A DNA stretch of 52,248 nt. Origin: Pseudoflavonifractor sp. (GTDB taxonomy: Bacteria > Bacteroidota > Bacteroidia > Bacteroidales > Muribaculaceae). Positions 24,314-33,132 of the stretch are shown here, one piece after another. The notes below the pieces were generated by a model. It saw nothing but the letters and a program-made list of their open reading frames with translations. It was not told the DNA's origin and did no database searches. The position numbers and the translations under genes are program-made. Each line of letters starts with the position of its first letter. The stretch's first letter is position 1. The stretch is from positions 489,595-541,842 of the forward strand of contig JAMPAQ010000001.1 in the NCBI GenBank assembly GCA_023667145.1, given 5' to 3'.

Positions 24314-25744
24314 TTAATCCTTTAGCAATCTGCCCTCGCTTTTTAGATTATTTATAACGGTAAAGAGGATGCCGTTTATAAACTGCCCACTCTTAGGGGT
24401 GCTGTAATAGTTGGCAATCTCCACATACTCGTTTATCGTAACAACGGTAGGTATCGTCGGAAAGTTCAGCAACTCGGCAATAGCCGTCATCATGATGACC
24501 ATGTCCATGAATGCCAAGCGCTCGGGATCCCACTGCGAGGAGTTTACACACTTGAATATCATCTCCTGATACTCCTCCATACCTTTTACGGTATACATAA
24601 ACAATTTGGGACCATACTCCTCATCCTCCATATCCTTGTACTGGGGCAAAAGCGAGACGGGAGCTCCATCGGCGGCAGCAATAGAGCGTATTGTCTTGAG
24701 CACAAACGTTCCCATGATATTGAGGTCGTCATTCCAGTATACCGAGCGTGACTCCATAGCTTCAAGCAACTCATCGCTCGGGAATATGACCTTGCGGAAT
24801 ATATCACGCCAGAACTCACAATCCTCACCAAAGGTGCTGGTGGCTTTGGCCATATACTCCGCATATATGTCAGATTGCAGTATTTTGTCGAGCAGTTCCT
24901 TTATCAATACGAAGTCACTCTCCCACGAGAATGGATGCGACGCGAAGTAATCGGCGAGAGCTTCGTCTTTTTCGAGATAGGCGACAAATTTATTATCGAC
25001 AAAACGTGTGTTGGGATTGAGATCATCATCGGTAGGCAGGTACTTGTTTTTGGCCTCCTCAAGACGCTCAGCCTGAAACTTGGTAATCTCCACAGGCAGC
25101 AGCAACAGTGCATGATACAGCTCGTATGCCTTGTCAAGCGATGCCAGCAGCGACTTCTTAGCTGATTCAAGACTGAGCCTTACATCCGTATAGCTCGACA
25201 ATGTCTCGGTAAGCATCTCCACAGCCAGCTCAAAACCCTTTAGCGTGAAGTCAGGATTAAGACGCGCTGCCTGTTCAAACAGCGGCTCGCGCAAGATGAC
25301 GGTGTTGATGACCGCACGCCACATCTCCATGTCATCCTTAATCTCGGGATTACGCTTCTTGCTGTAGTCGCGGAATGCAGCCGAAGCCACGACAACGGGA
25401 TAGAGGCGTACTACCACCTCATCAAAATTGCCCACCGACGAGATGCCCTTGGCAATAAGTTCCTTTATATCGCTGTCGTTGGCAAGCGCCTTGGCAAGGC
25501 GGTTGGCCGACAGATGGCTGTTTTTTGCAACGTTGGCAAGAGGATTGGCCTTGTCGGGTCCCTGAACATTATACCCCGACATCTCCAGAATCAATAGCAG
25601 TAAATCCTGATAGAGCGCATAGGCAAAACGTTTATCCTTAGCCCTTGACTCAGGTGCTTGTTGTATCTTAAATTCCGTGCGGGTCAGCAGATAGGAATAT
25701 AGCATCTGCACCACCTTAATCCTTATTAAAATACGATTGATCAT
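24314..25744 (-). CDS. nusB: Transcription antitermination protein NusB, N-terminally extended
   Basis: The NusB domain is at the C-terminus: residues about 380-470 carry the family's WDPERLAFMDMVIMMTAIAELL and VTINEYVEIANYYSTPKSGQFINGIL-type features. NusB with NusE/S10 binds boxA RNA and supports rRNA antitermination. At 476 residues it is over three times the size of E. coli NusB; the first 370 residues are helical and start MINRILIRIKVVQMLYSY, itself NusB-like. I choose the ATG at 25744. The frame continues to a TTG at 25777, but that codon overlaps the -7 box at 25775-25782. Confidence 0.88.
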   Translation of the reverse strand: MINRILIRIKVVQMLYSYLLTRTEFKIQQAPESRAKDKRFAYALYQDLLLLILEMSGYNVQGPDKANPLANVAKNSHLSANRLAKALANDSDIKELIAKGISSVGNFDEVVVRLYPVVVASAAFRDYSKKRNPEIKDDMEMWRAVINTVILREPLFEQAARLNPDFTLKGFELAVEMLTETLSSYTDVRLSLESAKKSLLASLDKAYELYHALLLLPVEITKFQAERLEEAKNKYLPTDDDLNPNTRFVDNKFVAYLEKDEALADYFASHPFSWESDFVLIKELLDKILQSDIYAEYMAKATSTFGEDCEFWRDIFRKVIFPSDELLEAMESRSVYWNDDLNIMGTFVLKTIRSIAAADGAPVSLLPQYKDMEDEEYGPKLFMYTVKGMEEYQEMIFKCVNSSQWDPERLAFMDMVIMMTAIAELLNFPTIPTVVTINEYVEIANYYSTPKSGQFINGILFTVINNLKSEGRLLKD

Positions 25745-25774
25745 GATTCTGAATGTACTATTGGTTTGACACCG

Positions 25775-25782
25775 CAAAATTA
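25775..25782 (-). promoter_or_regulatory. -7 box upstream of nusB
   Basis: The minus strand reads TAATTTTG, a TAnnTTTG match about 30 bases before the chosen nusB ATG. It supports that start over the upstream TTG. Confidence 0.45.
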
Positions 25783-25885
25783 CAAAAATATCCGTTACCC
25801 CCGTGTCCCAACCGCCAATTATTTTATACCAAGGCCAAACTCGGCAAACTCGGCAACATCACGGCCAACGATAGAATGATAAATA

Positions 25886-25915
25886 GTCACGGTGGCAAGT
25901 GGTTGCCGCCGTGAC
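25886..25915 (-). terminator. Terminator after thiL
   Basis: GTCACGGTGGCAA (25886-25898) and TTGCCGCCGTGAC (25903-25915) pair over 13 positions with one G-T. It lies 30 bases beyond the thiL stop. The minus-strand tail TATTTATC is only moderately T-rich. Confidence 0.6.
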
Positions 25916-25945
25916 TTTGGTAATGTGGGATTGCAGAGAGTTGTC

Positions 25946-26980
25946 TTATGACTGGGACATGTGATTCCATCCTTGGGCGACAATCGGCATCTCGGTGCCA
26001 TCACGGGTCACCATGGCACAGCCAAGTGATTCCTTAGTGATGTGACCTATGATTTTCACGCCCTTCATCTTCTCGACACGCTCATGACAGTGCAGCGGGA
26101 CGGTAAAGAGCAACTCATAGTCCTCGCCTCCATTCATCGCCGCCGTGACGAGGTTCATGCCAAGCTCCTCGGCCATCACAGCTGTCTGATAGTCGATAGG
26201 GATGCGGTCCTCATATACACGGCAACCTACCCCACTCTGCTTGCAGATGTGCAGCAGCTCTGATGACAGGCCATCAGATACATCTATCATCGAGGTCGGC
26301 ACTATGTCATTGTCAGCAAGCTCACTCACGATGTCCTTGCGGGCCTCGGGCTTGAGCTGACGCTCGATTATATACTCCTTTCCTCCAAACTCGGGGACAA
26401 AGTCGGGCTGTCCCTGCGATACGGCCTTCTCGCGCTCCAGAAGCTGGAGACCCATGTAGGCGGCGCCAAGGTCACCGCTGACACATATCAGGTCGGTATC
26501 ATGCGCCCCGTTACGATAGACGACCTTATCCTTTGGCGCATCGCCTATGCAGGTAGCGCTTATCACAAGCCCCTGTCGCGACGATGTCGTATCGCCACCG
26601 ACAAGGTCCACGCCGTAAATCTCACAGGCGAGGCGCAAGCCGCCATACAGGGTCTCGATGTGCTCCACAGTAAAACGCTTGGAGATACCAAGTGACACCA
26701 CGAGCTGCCGGGGGCGTCCATTCATGGCGTAGACATCCGAGAAATTGACCACCGCCGCCTTATAGCCAAGATGCTTCAACGGGACGTATGTGAGGTCGAA
26801 GTGGACTCCCTCAAGCAGCATGTCGGTCGTGACAAGCACCTCGGTGTCCAGATACTCCATCACAGCGCAGTCATCGCCCACGCCGCGCTTGGTCGACGGG
26901 TTGTGGAACTCAATGTCGCGGGTTATGCGGTCGATGAGGCCAAACTCGCCTATGGATGATATCTCAGTCTGCTGTTCCAT
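25946..26980 (-). CDS. thiL: Thiamine-monophosphate kinase
   Basis: The 344-residue enzyme phosphorylates thiamine monophosphate to the active pyrophosphate. Family motifs seen are GVGDDCAVME near 33-42, VTTDMLLEGVHFDL near 50-63, VNFSDVYAMNGRP near 78-90, DVSDGLSSEL near 239, and NGGEDYELLFT near 284. It belongs to the PurM-like ATP-binding superfamily. Its ATG overlaps the stop of the upstream purine nucleoside phosphorylase gene by one base (TAATG), a sign of translational coupling. Confidence 0.95.
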   Translation of the reverse strand: MEQQTEISSIGEFGLIDRITRDIEFHNPSTKRGVGDDCAVMEYLDTEVLVTTDMLLEGVHFDLTYVPLKHLGYKAAVVNFSDVYAMNGRPRQLVVSLGISKRFTVEHIETLYGGLRLACEIYGVDLVGGDTTSSRQGLVISATCIGDAPKDKVVYRNGAHDTDLICVSGDLGAAYMGLQLLEREKAVSQGQPDFVPEFGGKEYIIERQLKPEARKDIVSELADNDIVPTSMIDVSDGLSSELLHICKQSGVGCRVYEDRIPIDYQTAVMAEELGMNLVTAAMNGGEDYELLFTVPLHCHERVEKMKGVKIIGHITKESLGCAMVTRDGTEMPIVAQGWNHMSQS

Positions 26981-27798
26981 TATTCCTTAAATCGGTTTAC
27001 GAGTTCCTTCATTATCTCCATCATGTGAGGCTGCGCACCCTGTGCCGCACGCTGCACCTCCTCATGGGAGACTTTCTCCACGATACCCTCTACACCAAGG
27101 TCAGTGATAACCGACACGGCAAACACTTCCATGCCGCCGTGGCGGGCTACAATCACCTCGGGGACGGTCGACATACCTACTGCATCACCACCTATGATGT
27201 GGAAATAGCGGTACTCAGCCGGAGTCTCAAATGTCGGACCCTGGGTACCCACATATACACCCTGCATCACACGTATGCCCTTCTCTCCGGCAATCTCAAT
27301 GGCCTCATTAATCAGACGTTTAGAGTAAGCCTCGCTCATATCTGGGAAGCGGGTGCCCAACTCATTGAAATTCTTGCCACGCAGTGGATGCTCCGGGAAA
27401 AGGTTGATATGGTCGGTTATGATCATTATGTCACCAATCTGAAACGCGGGATTCATGCCACCGGCAGCGTTTGACACAAAGAGAGTCTTTACACCGAGTT
27501 CTCTCATGACACGGACAGGAAATGTGACCTGCTTCATGTCATACCCCTCATAGAAGTGAAAGCGTCCCTGCATGGCCATGACGCGCTTGTTGCCGAGCAT
27601 ACCGAATATGAGATTACCGCTATGACCCTCGACCGTAGAGACCGGGAAATTGGGAATCTCCGTATAGGGTATGTATTGCTTGTCCTCAATATGGTCTACC
27701 AGCGCACCGAGGCCGGTGCCGAGTATTATCGCGGTCTTAGGCATGTCACTAACTCGTGAACGGATGTAGTCGGCTGTCTGTCTGATTTTTTCCAACAT
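26980..27798 (-). CDS. punA: Purine nucleoside phosphorylase (class I, inosine/guanosine)
   Basis: The product has about 272 residues and catalyses phosphorolysis of inosine and guanosine for purine salvage. Visible motifs are ILGTGLGAL near 25-33 (phosphate loop), GHSGNLIFG near 58, NAAGGMNP near 112, and MSTVPEVIVARHGGM near 210 (purine site). These mark the trimeric mammalian-type class. I start at the ATG at 27798; a TTG two codons earlier is also in frame. It is coupled to thiL downstream. Confidence 0.94.
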   Translation of the reverse strand: MLEKIRQTADYIRSRVSDMPKTAIILGTGLGALVDHIEDKQYIPYTEIPNFPVSTVEGHSGNLIFGMLGNKRVMAMQGRFHFYEGYDMKQVTFPVRVMRELGVKTLFVSNAAGGMNPAFQIGDIMIITDHINLFPEHPLRGKNFNELGTRFPDMSEAYSKRLINEAIEIAGEKGIRVMQGVYVGTQGPTFETPAEYRYFHIIGGDAVGMSTVPEVIVARHGGMEVFAVSVITDLGVEGIVEKVSHEEVQRAAQGAQPHMMEIMKELVNRFKE

Positions 27799-27860
27799 GG
27801 TCAAATATGTTTTACAAGGTTATTATAATAAACGGAACTTCCACGCGGTATGTTCCGTCG

Positions 27861-28958
27861 TTAACTATTATTGTTGCAGCCCTGAGACACGAGCTGACGC
27901 AGCTCATCGTCAAAAGAGGGTCCGCTCTGGGGCAGAAACTCCACCTTGATGGGCAGATAGAAGGTCAGCGCCTTGAGATGATGGGGATAGTAAGGATTGT
28001 TGGCAATCCTCACTGCATCCTTCTCGGTTGTCACGATATATTTACGTTCGCCCGGCATTGACTCAAACTTCTCCTCAATCAGTTGCAGGTCCCTGCGGGT
28101 AAAGTTGTGATGGTCGGGGAAGTGCTTCACCTTTACACGGCAACTAAACCGTTTCAGATAGCGGATGAATGGCCGGGGATTGGCCACCCCGGTTACTACG
28201 AGTATCGAGTCTGCCCCGGTGAGCCATTCGAGATACGGTATATAGGTCACATCGTCAGGAAAGACCGATACGAGATTTCCATAATTGTACCGTGAGAAAA
28301 ACAGCCTCTGATATGGGAACAGATTAAGATTCTTATTGATTATGCGCAGATCCATCGGCTTGGCGCTGTCGGGACATTTTGTCACCACCACTATATCCGC
28401 ACGGTTGAGCGCACGGGGGGATTCCCTAAGATGGCCGAGGGGCAGCAGGTCGTCATTGTAGACGGGACGCTTGAACTCGGTGAGCACGACCGATGCCCTC
28501 GGCTTCACATATCGGTGTTGGAACGCATCGTCAAGGAGTATCATGTCAATACTGCTGTCAATCTCCAACAGCTTGTTTATCCCCTCACAACGATTCTCAC
28601 ATACTGCCACTACCACATCCTTGGCATACTTCTGATATATCTGATAAGGCTCGTCGCCTATATCTGACGGAGTGGAACGCTTTGTGGCCAGCACAAATCC
28701 CTTGGTGGCACGCTTGTATCCTCGGCTAAGGACACCGATGCGGTAATTATAACGCAACAAGTCTATGATATACTCGGTATGCGGTGTCTTGCCCGTGCCT
28801 CCGACAGCTATATTGCCGACCACCACCACCGGCACGTCAAACTCATGTTGCCTGAGGATATTCCAGTCAAACAGTTTGTTGCGCACGGCTACCACAGCCC
28901 CGTACACTTTTGACAAGGGCCACAGCACTACCGCCGAGACAAACTTATTTGCTTTCAT
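27861..28958 (-). CDS. lpxK: Tetraacyldisaccharide 4'-kinase (lipid A synthesis)
   Basis: The 365-residue enzyme phosphorylates the 4' position of the tetraacyl disaccharide lipid A precursor at the inner membrane. The modified P-loop is VGGTGKTPHTEYI near 52-64. SRGYKRATKGFV near 79 and LLDDAFQHRYVKP near 139 are LpxK signatures. The hydrophobic N-terminus (FVSAVVLWPLSKVYGAVVAV) is the membrane-contact helix. It shows the organism makes lipid A. It lies 20 bases after sppA in a minus-strand cluster with punA and thiL. Confidence 0.95.
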   Translation of the reverse strand: MKANKFVSAVVLWPLSKVYGAVVAVRNKLFDWNILRQHEFDVPVVVVGNIAVGGTGKTPHTEYIIDLLRYNYRIGVLSRGYKRATKGFVLATKRSTPSDIGDEPYQIYQKYAKDVVVAVCENRCEGINKLLEIDSSIDMILLDDAFQHRYVKPRASVVLTEFKRPVYNDDLLPLGHLRESPRALNRADIVVVTKCPDSAKPMDLRIINKNLNLFPYQRLFFSRYNYGNLVSVFPDDVTYIPYLEWLTGADSILVVTGVANPRPFIRYLKRFSCRVKVKHFPDHHNFTRRDLQLIEEKFESMPGERKYIVTTEKDAVRIANNPYYPHHLKALTFYLPIKVEFLPQSGPSFDDELRQLVSQGCNNNS

Positions 28959-28978
28959 CTACTATCACTCATTTATCA

Positions 28979-30739
28979 TCAGTCAATCACCACCGGCTGC
29001 ATACGGCACTGTATCGGATTAGTCTCCAATATGCGGCGGCTTTCCCGATAGTACGGATAGAGGACACCAAGTTGTGACTTTATATCACGTTCGGTCATAA
29101 CCGTACGCACATTGACAATCTCATCCCACCAATCAGGCTTAAGCTCGGGATACTCCGTGATAGTGATCTTTCCGCCTCCGAGTTCCTCGCCCATATCGGT
29201 TATGGCCATATCCATTCCGCCGAGTTGGTCTACGAGATTTAGGCGAAGTGCCTCCATGCCATCCCACACGCGTCCCTCGGCTATTGCCTTTATCGAGTCG
29301 ACGGGCATGTCACGGCCTGCGGCACAGCGACCGACAAACGTCTCATATCCACGGTTGACATAGCTCTGCATGGCCTCGCGCTGCATGGGGGTCATCGGAC
29401 GTATCACCGACATGAATGCCGCATTCTCATTTGAGCTCACCGTGCCGCTCGTCACTCCAAGATGGTCGCTCAGCAATCCTTCGGCGTTAGGTATCAGTCC
29501 GAATATTCCGATTGAGCCTGTAAGGGTCACCGGCTCGGCATAGATACGGTCAGCGCCACATGATATGTAATATCCTCCCGAAGCGGCATAGTCACCCATC
29601 GAGACATACAATTTCTTGCCCGAATCCTTGAACTGTTCCAACGCCTCCCATATCTGTTCGGAGGCAAATGCACTTCCACCCCCGGAATTCACACGCAGTA
29701 CCATTCCTTCCAGTTCATCATCCTCTGACAATAACAGGATCAGGGGAACCATACGCTCACCCACAATGCCGTCACTGCCAGTATCGACAATGTCACCCTC
29801 GGCATACAAGACGGCAATCTTGTGACCGCCTGACGACCGGGTATTTGTCGCGCTACAGTACTCCGAGGGAGTCACAAGACGCAGTTTATCGACCTCCGTA
29901 TCGGTCAACCCGGCCAAGGTCTCTTCGACCTCATGACGATACTTGAGCCCATCGACAATATGCCGCGCCGCATACGTGTCGGGCGACTGGGTCATGATGA
30001 GATTGTCGGCCCAGTTGTTCACCTCGGCCTCCGACACTCCGCGCATGGCGGCAATGCGCCCGCTCATGTATCCCCATATATTGTTGATGTAAGTCTCCTG
30101 TTGCAAGCGGTTGGCCTCGCTCATCTCTGTCAGCATGAAAGGTTCGACCGCGCTCTTGAATGTGCCGACCTTAATGACCTGCATCTCTATGCCGAGTTTG
30201 TCAAGCAGATTCTTATAAAACAACGTCATCGCGGCAATACCGTGAATGTCAACACTGCCGGCGGGATTGACATAGAGACTGTCGGCTGTTGCCGCTATAT
30301 AATAGTTTCCTTGTGATATGTTGTCGCCGTATGCGACAATCCACTTTCCCGACTCACGAAACTTGCGCAACGCATTCACTATGGCATCGGCAGTCGCGAG
30401 ACCCGATGCTGCGCCGTTACAGTCGATGTATATACCCTTGATCTTAGAGTCATCGGCGGCACGGCGTATAGCCCGCAACACCTCATCGAGAGGCATGGAT
30501 GCAGAGCCTTGATTATATATCTCGTCAATCAATCTGACAGGCGTACGCCGCTCCGTGATGGAGCCGGAGAGGTCTAAGTAGAGGATGGACTTGTCACGCA
30601 GATTGACCGACTGCGACATGTTGCTTACACCCGCCATCATGACAATCATCATGACTGCCGATAGGATACTGCCGAGGATGATTGTGAGCCAAAGGGCGGC
30701 CATCGAGCCTAAAAAGGCTGAGAAAAAATTTTTAAGCAT
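28979..30739 (-). CDS. sppA: Signal peptide peptidase SppA, 67-kDa type
   Basis: The 586-residue protein is the long, two-domain SppA that degrades cleaved signal peptides in the membrane. It has an N-terminal membrane helix at about 12-37. The catalytic lysine is in VGTFKSAVEPF near residue 195 and the catalytic serine in NSGGGSAFASEQ near 355, so both halves of the dyad are present, one per repeat. It is the first gene of the minus-strand cluster leading into lpxK, punA and thiL. Confidence 0.95.
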   Translation of the reverse strand: MLKNFFSAFLGSMAALWLTIILGSILSAVMMIVMMAGVSNMSQSVNLRDKSILYLDLSGSITERRTPVRLIDEIYNQGSASMPLDEVLRAIRRAADDSKIKGIYIDCNGAASGLATADAIVNALRKFRESGKWIVAYGDNISQGNYYIAATADSLYVNPAGSVDIHGIAAMTLFYKNLLDKLGIEMQVIKVGTFKSAVEPFMLTEMSEANRLQQETYINNIWGYMSGRIAAMRGVSEAEVNNWADNLIMTQSPDTYAARHIVDGLKYRHEVEETLAGLTDTEVDKLRLVTPSEYCSATNTRSSGGHKIAVLYAEGDIVDTGSDGIVGERMVPLILLLSEDDELEGMVLRVNSGGGSAFASEQIWEALEQFKDSGKKLYVSMGDYAASGGYYISCGADRIYAEPVTLTGSIGIFGLIPNAEGLLSDHLGVTSGTVSSNENAAFMSVIRPMTPMQREAMQSYVNRGYETFVGRCAAGRDMPVDSIKAIAEGRVWDGMEALRLNLVDQLGGMDMAITDMGEELGGGKITITEYPELKPDWWDEIVNVRTVMTERDIKSQLGVLYPYYRESRRILETNPIQCRMQPVVID

Positions 30740-30966
30740 CAGGAACTATACTTTGAGACAACTAAACTTTTGGTCGTTACAAAGATACTGTAAATTCATT
30801 AACAAAAAAATTATAATCAATGTTATTCCCATGCAAAGACAGATTTTCCGACGCGATTTCTGACACTGCCTGCGAGAATCGATACTGACCGTTGACTGAA
30901 CGACTCCAACCTGCCGGGAATCCATCAACAAAGTCACTTCACTCAGCGAAGATTCATAACGGTCAG

Positions 30967-31179
30967 TTACTGACTGCCGTATTTTTCGTCCTCTTTTACG
31001 GCTTGATCGTAATTCTTATACATTATGCAGCATAATATCAAGAGTATGCTGTCAACGATAAATCCCCAATCTTGCACATCGTAGCCACAGAATTTCATTA
31101 TGAGGCATACGGCAAGAACTATTAGCCATAATATGACCAATATACGGACGAAATTTCTTTTTTGCTTATTGGTTTTCAT
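30967..31179 (-). CDS. Small two-helix membrane protein, unknown function
   Basis: The 70-residue product has a basic N-terminus (MKTNKQKRNF), two membrane helices at about 10-29 and 38-54, and a charged tail. Its ATG lies in a four-base overlap with the stop of the gene upstream, so the two form a coupled pair. The layout KRN, helix, aspartate-containing loop, helix, NY-type exit is shared with that neighbour, hinting at duplication. No family is recognised. Confidence 0.6.
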   Translation of the reverse strand: MKTNKQKRNFVRILVILWLIVLAVCLIMKFCGYDVQDWGFIVDSILLILCCIMYKNYDQAVKEDEKYGSQ

Positions 31180-31397
31180 CTGCTGCCGAATAATATACCT
31201 TTTTTGGCTCTGCGACGATGGATAAGGTAGTTATCGAAGCAGAGATATATCATAAGAATAATGCCGCAAAGGTCAAGCCACGCTTTTACTGACGAGAGCG
31301 CAGCTGCGACATCGAGAGCTCGTGAAATTATGCAGACACACCCTAATATTAAGAGAATGAGCGAAATATTGCGTTTGACCCGATTGCTAATGCACAT
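31176..31397 (-). CDS. Small two-helix membrane protein, unknown function
   Basis: The 73-residue product begins MCISNRVKRN, has hydrophobic helices at about 11-27 and 37-55, and ends in a basic tail with RRRAKKG. It is the first of the overlapping pair with the 70-residue gene downstream. The two may be distant paralogues that act together in the membrane; this rests on layout, not on strong identity. Confidence 0.6.
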   Translation of the reverse strand: MCISNRVKRNISLILLILGCVCIISRALDVAAALSSVKAWLDLCGIILMIYLCFDNYLIHRRRAKKGILFGSR

Positions 31398-31576
31398 TCA
31401 TTTATCCGAACTATAGCGCAAATTTACAAATCTTGTGTCATATATGAAAGAGAGGAGGCTGTGTGCTCGGATGTTGCAGAAGCGAACCTGCCCGGCAACC
31501 ATCACGGTCATAGGGTCAGTTGACCAACGTGGTAGAAGAGATTAAGACTCTGATGACAGACAAGCATTGCCCGTCA

Positions 31577-31624
31577 TGAACTGCACCCCAAAAGTCTTTT
31601 GTCTAACTTTTGGGGTGCAGTTCA
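31577..31624. repeat. 48-bp perfect inverted repeat, insertion-sequence-end-like
   Basis: Nineteen bases at 31577-31595 (TGAACTGCACCCCAAAAGT) are repeated exactly in inverse at 31606-31624, with a 10-base spacer. The sequence resembles IS3-family terminal repeats. No transposase is present. The rest of 31398-31669 shows no supported gene; a short frame near 31526-31579 reads like a protein tail and could be a transposon scar. The hairpin lies downstream of nhaA but lacks a T tract. Confidence 0.6.
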
Positions 31625-31669
31625 ATTCTGACACGCACGGTCGATTTATCATCAGATGCCTTACAATCG

Positions 31670-33058
31670 TCAATCCTCCTCGATGACCTGTGGAGTCTTT
31701 GGCAAGAACAGTTTCAGCAGACAGAAGCCCGCGATACCGGCAACCAGTGAACCGATGACAATGCCAAGTTTGGCATGGTTAAGCAGGTCGACACCATGAG
31801 CCGACGAGTCAAACGACAGGTTGGCGATAAACAGTGACACCGTAAATCCTATACCTCCGAGCATCGACACTGCCGACATCATCTTCCAGTTGGCATGGTC
31901 TGGCATCGGGGCGAGTTTCAGTTTGATGGTAATCCACGAGAATATGAATATACCCAAGAACTTACCAAACACAAGGCCACATATTATGGCGAGACTGATT
32001 CCCTCAAGTATAGACGCCGGATCAAGATTGAGCAAGAATATACCCGCATTGGCGAAGGCAAACAGAGGCACGATGGCGTAGTTGACAATCGGATGCAGCG
32101 AGTCCTCAAGCTCCTGCAACGGGGAGATGACCTTATCGGATGCCGACTCGACCTGCTTGAGCCAGTTCATCTGGTCATGGTTGAGGATAGATCGCTTTGT
32201 CAGAGTCTCGTCATCCTCGGCATTGAAGTGGGCTATCGAGCTACGTATAATCTTGACATACTTCTTTGGCGCGAAGACCGGGGTCGCCGGCACGCAGAAT
32301 GCGACAAGTACTCCGGCTATCGTGGGATGTATGCCTGAATTGAGGAACAGGAACCACACCGCGCCACCGATAAGGATATAGAATATCTTGCTCTGTATCG
32401 TCAGCACTGACCCGAGGAACAGGATGCCAAGCAATATCACGGCATAGAGTATGTACATCAGGTTGATGTCGGTAGAATAGCACGAGGCAATCACTATGAT
32501 GCCGCCTATATCATCGACCACGGCAAGTGTCGTGAGGAATATCTTGAGCGAGATGGGCACCCTCGACCCGAGCATGGCAAGCACACCAAGCGAGAACGCG
32601 ATATCGGTGGCCATCGGTATGGCAGCCCCATGGGTATAGTCACTGCCACGGCCTATCAGCATGAAGATGCCTACCGGCACAAGCATACCTCCTATGGCGG
32701 CGACAATCGGCAGCAGGGCTTGCTTGAACGAGGAAAGCTCACCGACAAGCACCTCACGTTTTATCTCCAGACCGATGGTAAAGAAGAATATCGCCATCAG
32801 GGCATCGTTGATAAACTGTAGGAATGTCATCGGATGGCCCGAATGGCTGAACAGGTTGAAGTCCCCGACCTGGAGCCTCACTTCCTGATTCCAGAAGTCA
32901 AAATAATATTGATTGATCCAAGGGAGATTGGCTATGACAAGAGCCATGACCGTGGCCACAATCAACACGTTACCACCCGAGGCGTGTCGCCTTATCGCCT
33001 GTTTGGCCGCAAAAAACACCTGATGTGGGAACGATTCGTTCTCGTTTTCCTTTTTCAT
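31670..33058 (-). CDS. nhaA: Na+/H+ antiporter NhaA
   Basis: The 462-residue inner-membrane protein exchanges sodium for protons for pH and salt balance. It has the expected run of about 12 hydrophobic helices. Family motifs include DALMAIFFFTIGLEIKREV near 65-83, MATDIAFSLGVLAMLG near 128 with the transport aspartate region, and DDIGGIIVIA near 162. An extra hydrophilic segment at about 265-310 (FAPKKYVKIIRSS onwards) is longer than in the E. coli protein, as I recall for Bacteroidetes versions. It appears to be a single-gene unit. Confidence 0.95.
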   Translation of the reverse strand: MKKENENESFPHQVFFAAKQAIRRHASGGNVLIVATVMALVIANLPWINQYYFDFWNQEVRLQVGDFNLFSHSGHPMTFLQFINDALMAIFFFTIGLEIKREVLVGELSSFKQALLPIVAAIGGMLVPVGIFMLIGRGSDYTHGAAIPMATDIAFSLGVLAMLGSRVPISLKIFLTTLAVVDDIGGIIVIASCYSTDINLMYILYAVILLGILFLGSVLTIQSKIFYILIGGAVWFLFLNSGIHPTIAGVLVAFCVPATPVFAPKKYVKIIRSSIAHFNAEDDETLTKRSILNHDQMNWLKQVESASDKVISPLQELEDSLHPIVNYAIVPLFAFANAGIFLLNLDPASILEGISLAIICGLVFGKFLGIFIFSWITIKLKLAPMPDHANWKMMSAVSMLGGIGFTVSLFIANLSFDSSAHGVDLLNHAKLGIVIGSLVAGIAGFCLLKLFLPKTPQVIEED

Positions 33059-33081
33059 AATTACAACGTTTTTATAGACAG

Positions 33082-33106
33082 TTCCCCAAGGCCATGCCCC
33101 GGGGAA
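33082..33106 (-). terminator. Possible hairpin after lepA
   Basis: TTCCCC (33082-33087) and GGGGAA (33101-33106) form a six-pair stem beyond the lepA stop, with no clear T tract. Confidence 0.3.
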
Positions 33107-33132
33107 TAATAAAATTAATTACACGCTTAGCG

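Noticed and set aside
25745-25777. TTG start of nusB at 25777
   Set aside because: The codon overlaps a -7 promoter box, and the ATG at 25744 begins the recognisable N-terminus.
30740-30966. Possible small gene between sppA and the small membrane-protein pair
   Set aside because: No frame of useful length with a plausible start was found on either strand.
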